Assembly (NCBI RefSeq): GCF_021117295.1 | Contig: NZ_CP088247.1 | Coordinates: 372,001 to 436,000, forward strand | Direction of reading: 5' to 3' | Length of the DNA: 64,000 nucleotides | DNA from: Methylorubrum sp. B1-46 | GTDB taxonomy: Bacteria; Pseudomonadota; Alphaproteobacteria; Rhizobiales; Beijerinckiaceae | Part shown: positions 60,611 to 64,000 of the stretch, one piece after another | Numbering within the stretch: the first letter of the stretch is position 1 | How the letters are laid out: each line of letters starts with the position of its first letter | Made by a program: the position numbers and the translations under genes | Notes under the pieces: generated by a model | Databases searched by the model: none | What the model was told of the DNA's origin: nothing | What the model saw: the letters and a program-made list of their open reading frames with translations, nothing else

Positions 60611-63600
60611 ATGCGCATCCTCGCGATCCGCGGCGAGAACCTCGCGAGCCTCGCCGCGCCCTTCGCGGTCGATCTCGCCGCCGAGCCGCTCGGCGCCACC
60701 GGCCTGTTCGCCATCACCGGCGAGACCGGCGCGGGCAAGTCCACGATCCTCGACGCGCTTTGCCTCGCCCTGTACGGCCGCTATCCCCGCGTCGCGGTGA
60801 GCCGCCGCGAGGACGTGCCCGATCCTGGCGGCGAGGCGCTGAGCGCCAGCGATGGGCGGGCGATCCTGCGCCGAGGCGCCGGCTCCGGCTATGCCGAGGT
60901 CGATTTCATCGGCCAGGACGGCATCGCCTATCGCGTGGGCTGGGAGGCCTATCGCGCCCGCAACCGGGCGACGGGCAAGCTCCAGGCGGAGCGGCGGCGC
61001 CTGCACCGGCTCGACGACGGCAGCGCCGTGGCGGCGGGCAAGACGCAGGTGCTCGACAAGGTCGTCGGGCTCACCGACCTGACATTCGACCAGTTCCGCC
61101 GCACGGTTCTGCTGGCCCAGGGCGAGTTCGACGCCTTCCTGCTCGCGGCGGAGGGCGAGCGGGCCGAGCTTCTGGAGAAGATCACCGGCACCGCGATCTA
61201 TTCGGAAATCTCGAAGCGGGTGCATCTCGGCTACGAGGAGCATCGCCGCGCGGTCGAAGCTTTGGAACTGCGGCAGGGCGAGATCGGCCTGCTCGACGAG
61301 GCCGGCTTGCAGGCCCGCCGGTCGGAGCGCGCGGAGCGCCTTGCCGAGGTGACGGCGTGGCGCGCCGAGCAGGAGGCGGTGGGACGCGTCCTCGAGACCG
61401 CCCGACGGATCGAGGCCGCCGGGCTGGCGCTGGCGCTGGCCGAGCAGCGCGCCGCCGCGGCCCGCACGGCGTCGGAGGCGGCGGCACCGGAGCGAGCGCG
61501 ATGGGCCGAACTCGACGCGGTCGAGCCGCTGCGCGGGCGCGCGGAGGCCCTCGGCGAGGCCGCCCGCGAGCGGAGGGCGGCGCGGGCGGAAGCCGAAGCG
61601 GCGGCGATCCGTGTCACGGCGGCGCGCATGGCCGCGGAGGCCGCCGAGGCGAAGCGGGCGGAGGCCGGCGCGGCGGACGAGGCCGCAGAAGTCGTGTTCA
61701 AGCGTTTCGGCCCGCTCTGGGACCAAGCGACCAAGCTCGACGAGGCGATCGCCCATGCGGAATCAGAATCCGAAAACGCCGCGCAAAAGGCCATTCGGGC
61801 CGCCGCAGCTGCTGAGGCGGCGCTCGCCACGTTGGCCGCCCTCGACCGGCGTCTCGCGGAGACACGGGATGCGCGCGACAATGCAGCTCACCGCCTCGAC
61901 GCCGACCGGGCCCACGCCCTCCTGGCCGAGCGCGGCGAGGAGTTCGCCCGCCGCATCCGCGAACGGGCGCGGCTGCGCGGGCAAGCGGAGACGGCGGCGC
62001 AGGAGGCCGCGGCGCGCCGGGCCGAGATCGCCGCCTGCGACGGCGAGGCCAGCGAAGGCACCGCCCGCCTCGCCGAGCTTCGTGCCCGCCGCGAGGCGCT
62101 GGCCGCTGCCCGCGCCGAGCGGGAGGCGGCGTTCGACGCGCTCGCCGAGCCTGCCGCGCAGGCGCGCGCGGTCGCCCTCGAAGGCCTGCTCGATGCCCTT
62201 CGCGACGCCTACACCCTGGCGCAGCGCCACGGCACGGCGCTGGCCGACCGGGCGGCCGCGGCGGAAGCGGAGGCCGAAGCCGGCGCAGCCTTCGCCGAGG
62301 CCGCCGCCCGCTTCGCAGCGGAGGAGCGGGCGCTGCACGAGGTCGGCATCCGCCGCTCGGGGATCGCACCGCTCGCGGAACTCGCCCAGGAAAGCGCGTC
62401 GCGCGAGGCGGCGCGGCTGCGCAGCCTTCTGGTGGCGGGCGCGCCCTGCCCGGTCTGCGGCGGCCGCGACCATCCGCATGCTCACGGATCCGACGATGCC
62501 CTCGGACGTCTCGCCGAGGAGATGCGCGCCCGACGCGCGGCACTGGACGCCGAGATCGCGGCCCATCAGGCCGCCCACGACCGGGCGCGGGGCGATGCCG
62601 CGGCGGCCGAGGGCCGGCATGACGACGCGCAGGAGCGCGGCGCCGCGGCCGCCGAGGCGGCTGCCTCGACCGCCACCCGCTACCGCGCCGGCCTGCCCGA
62701 CCTCGCCGCCGCGCGCGACGCGTCCGGGCTTGCCGTACCTCTGCCGCAGGAACCGGATCTGTCCGGCCTTGCCGCCGCCGGCGCCGCCGCGCGGGCCGAG
62801 CGCGACGCCACCCAGCGGACGCTTGCGGCGGCGCGAGCCCTGCGCGGTGAGATCGACGGCCTGATCCGGGATCGCGACGCGGTCGAGGCGCGGATCGAGG
62901 CGCAGACCCGCTCTCTCGACGCGATGACGCGCCGCCGCGGCGAGGCCGGTCTCGCGGCTGAACGGGCGGAGAACGGTCACGCCGCCCTCCTCCAGCGGAT
63001 GTCGGACCTTGCGGGGGAAATCGCTCCGGCCCTCAGCGCCGCCGATCTCGGCCTGCCTGATCTCGACCGCGCCCCGGAGGCCGGCGCCGACCGGATCCTC
63101 GCCCTCGGGCAAGCCTACGCGATCCTGCAGACGCAGCAGGCCGGGCACGAAGCGCAACTCGCTGCCCTGGCGCCGGAACGGGCAGCCGCCGCTTCGTTGA
63201 GCGAAACCGAGACGCGCGCCGCCGCCGAAGCCCGCGCCGAGGCGGCGGAACGGCAGGTCCGCCTCGGCCAGGCGCACGCCGCCCGCGCCGGCCTTCTTGG
63301 CGGCGAGGCGACCGGCACGCACCGCACGCGGCTCAACAACGAGCGCCGCGCGGCCCGCGACGCGCTTCAAGCCGCGCAGACCGCCGGCGCCGAGGCCGCC
63401 CGCGCTCTTACGGGCGCCGTCTCCGAGGCCTCTGCGGCGGTCTCCGCTCTGGAGCGGGCTGCAGCCCGCCACGATGCGGCCGAGGCCGCCTTCGCGCAGG
63501 CCTGCGGCGAGCGCGGCCGCGAGGCGGTGGCGGCCTTGCTCGCCGTCCCGGCCGAGACGCGCGAGGCTTTGCGCGGGCATCTCGACCGGCTCGCCCGCGA

Positions 63601-64000
63601 CGAGGCTGAGGCGTTGACAGCGCTTGCCACACGCCAGGCCGATGTCGCGACGCTCAGCACCGAGTCCGAGATCGACGTCGCCGCCGCGCAGGCCGAGGCG
63701 GCGCGGCTGACGGAGGCGATGGCGCAGGCGCAGCAGCGCCTCGGTGCGCTGGACGCGGAACTGCTCCGCGACGAGGCCGCCCGCGCGAAGGCGGCCGACC
63801 TCGCCCACGCGATCGAGGCGGCCAAGGGCGAGTTCGCCACTTGGCACCGGGTCGAGGAAGCGATCGGCTCGGCCGGCGGCGACCGCTTCCGCCGCTTCGC
63901 GCAAGGAGTGACACTCGATCACCTCGTCCATCTCGCCAACGAACAGCTCAAGGCGCTCAGCCCCCGGTATCGTCTGGCCCGGAGCGCGGGCGCCGACCTC
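60611..64000 (+). CDS. sbcC: Exonuclease SbcC (Rad50-like ATPase), partial at right edge
   Basis: SMC-like ATPase partner of SbcD. 1,130 codons are in the window. Walker A GETGAGKSTILDAL (about 36-49), Q-loop LAQGEFDAF (about 171), long Ala/Glu/Arg-rich coiled coils and the zinc hook CPVCGG (about residue 615). The C-terminal Walker B and signature lie beyond the edge. No stop is present in the window. Confidence 0.95.
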   Translation, partial: MRILAIRGENLASLAAPFAVDLAAEPLGATGLFAITGETGAGKSTILDALCLALYGRYPRVAVSRREDVPDPGGEALSASDGRAILRRGAGSGYAEVDFIGQDGIAYRVGWEAYRARNRATGKLQAERRRLHRLDDGSAVAAGKTQVLDKVVGLTDLTFDQFRRTVLLAQGEFDAFLLAAEGERAELLEKITGTAIYSEISKRVHLGYEEHRRAVEALELRQGEIGLLDEAGLQARRSERAERLAEVTAWRAEQEAVGRVLETARRIEAAGLALALAEQRAAAARTASEAAAPERARWAELDAVEPLRGRAEALGEAARERRAARAEAEAAAIRVTAARMAAEAAEAKRAEAGAADEAAEVVFKRFGPLWDQATKLDEAIAHAESESENAAQKAIRAAAAAEAALATLAALDRRLAETRDARDNAAHRLDADRAHALLAERGEEFARRIRERARLRGQAETAAQEAAARRAEIAACDGEASEGTARLAELRARREALAAARAEREAAFDALAEPAAQARAVALEGLLDALRDAYTLAQRHGTALADRAAAAEAEAEAGAAFAEAAARFAAEERALHEVGIRRSGIAPLAELAQESASREAARLRSLLVAGAPCPVCGGRDHPHAHGSDDALGRLAEEMRARRAALDAEIAAHQAAHDRARGDAAAAEGRHDDAQERGAAAAEAAASTATRYRAGLPDLAAARDASGLAVPLPQEPDLSGLAAAGAAARAERDATQRTLAAARALRGEIDGLIRDRDAVEARIEAQTRSLDAMTRRRGEAGLAAERAENGHAALLQRMSDLAGEIAPALSAADLGLPDLDRAPEAGADRILALGQAYAILQTQQAGHEAQLAALAPERAAAASLSETETRAAAEARAEAAERQVRLGQAHAARAGLLGGEATGTHRTRLNNERRAARDALQAAQTAGAEAARALTGAVSEASAAVSALERAAARHDAAEAAFAQACGERGREAVAALLAVPAETREALRGHLDRLARDEAEALTALATRQADVATLSTESEIDVAAAQAEAARLTEAMAQAQQRLGALDAELLRDEAARAKAADLAHAIEAAKGEFATWHRVEEAIGSAGGDRFRRFAQGVTLDHLVHLANEQLKALSPRYRLARSAGADL

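Overview
The window is high-GC alphaproteobacterial DNA, most likely from a Methylorubrum/Methylobacterium extorquens-type methylotroph. The right half carries the ethylmalonyl-CoA pathway genes of that group: ccr, ethylmalonyl-CoA mutase (ecm/meaA), pccB and the meaB G-protein chaperone. Catalase, ilvC, leuD and trpS are interspersed. Family assignments were made by reading translations and motifs; no database search was run.

Region 1 (1 to about 28,856) is one end of a tailed-phage prophage. Its right border is a tyrosine integrase (27,433-28,746, minus) beside tRNA-Ser(CGA), the likely attachment gene. Its left part, with portal, capsid and tail genes, lies outside the window. A lambda-like switch sits near 16.9 kb: an S24/CI-type repressor (plus) faces a Cro-like HTH gene (minus), with ATTC-N12-GAAT operators between them and a third copy at 17,648 before the rightward operon. 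Leftward (16.9 to 3.9 kb) is a coupled early operon: small regulators, RuvC-like resolvase, Sak4-like ATPase, SSB, DEDD exonuclease, Cas4-like nuclease, HNH nuclease, SF2 helicase, zinc-ribbon protein and primase-helicase. An IS21-family element (9,088-11,655) truncates the Cas4-like and HNH genes. The operon ends at two factor-independent terminators inside an unusual repeat/AT-rich region. Two different NusG-like (NGN+KOW) genes follow, then a third terminator, then the terminase genes. This layout suggests that NusG paralogues replace a Q-type late antiterminator, and it is the most interesting feature here. Rightward (17.7 to 27.5 kb) is a tightly coupled run of about two dozen small accessory genes, mostly unrecognised. 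They include several tiny membrane proteins, an Ala-rich tetrapeptide-repeat protein, a HAD-like protein and a mosaic Ea22-like ORF.

Region 2 (28.9 to 64 kb) is chromosomal backbone: rarA, an M32 carboxypeptidase, a YegD-type Hsp70, an RluC/D-type pseudouridine synthase, a HAD phosphatase, an ATP12 chaperone, pccB, a TerB-like membrane protein, tRNA-Val(CAC), a TetR regulator with a palindromic operator, ilvC, a PNPOx-fold protein, ccr, katA, ecm/meaA, a divergent SDR/ArsR pair sharing a dyad, trpS, leuD, a pyroglutamyl-peptidase-like gene, meaB, an alpha/beta-hydrolase lipoprotein, an S9 peptidase, an L,D-transpeptidase, sbcD and the start of sbcC, which runs off the right edge.

PccB, Ccr, Ecm and MeaB belong to one metabolic unit. 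Ccr makes ethylmalonyl-CoA, Ecm rearranges it using B12, MeaB protects B12 mutases, and propionyl-CoA carboxylase feeds methylmalonyl-CoA onward for glyoxylate regeneration during C1/C2 growth.
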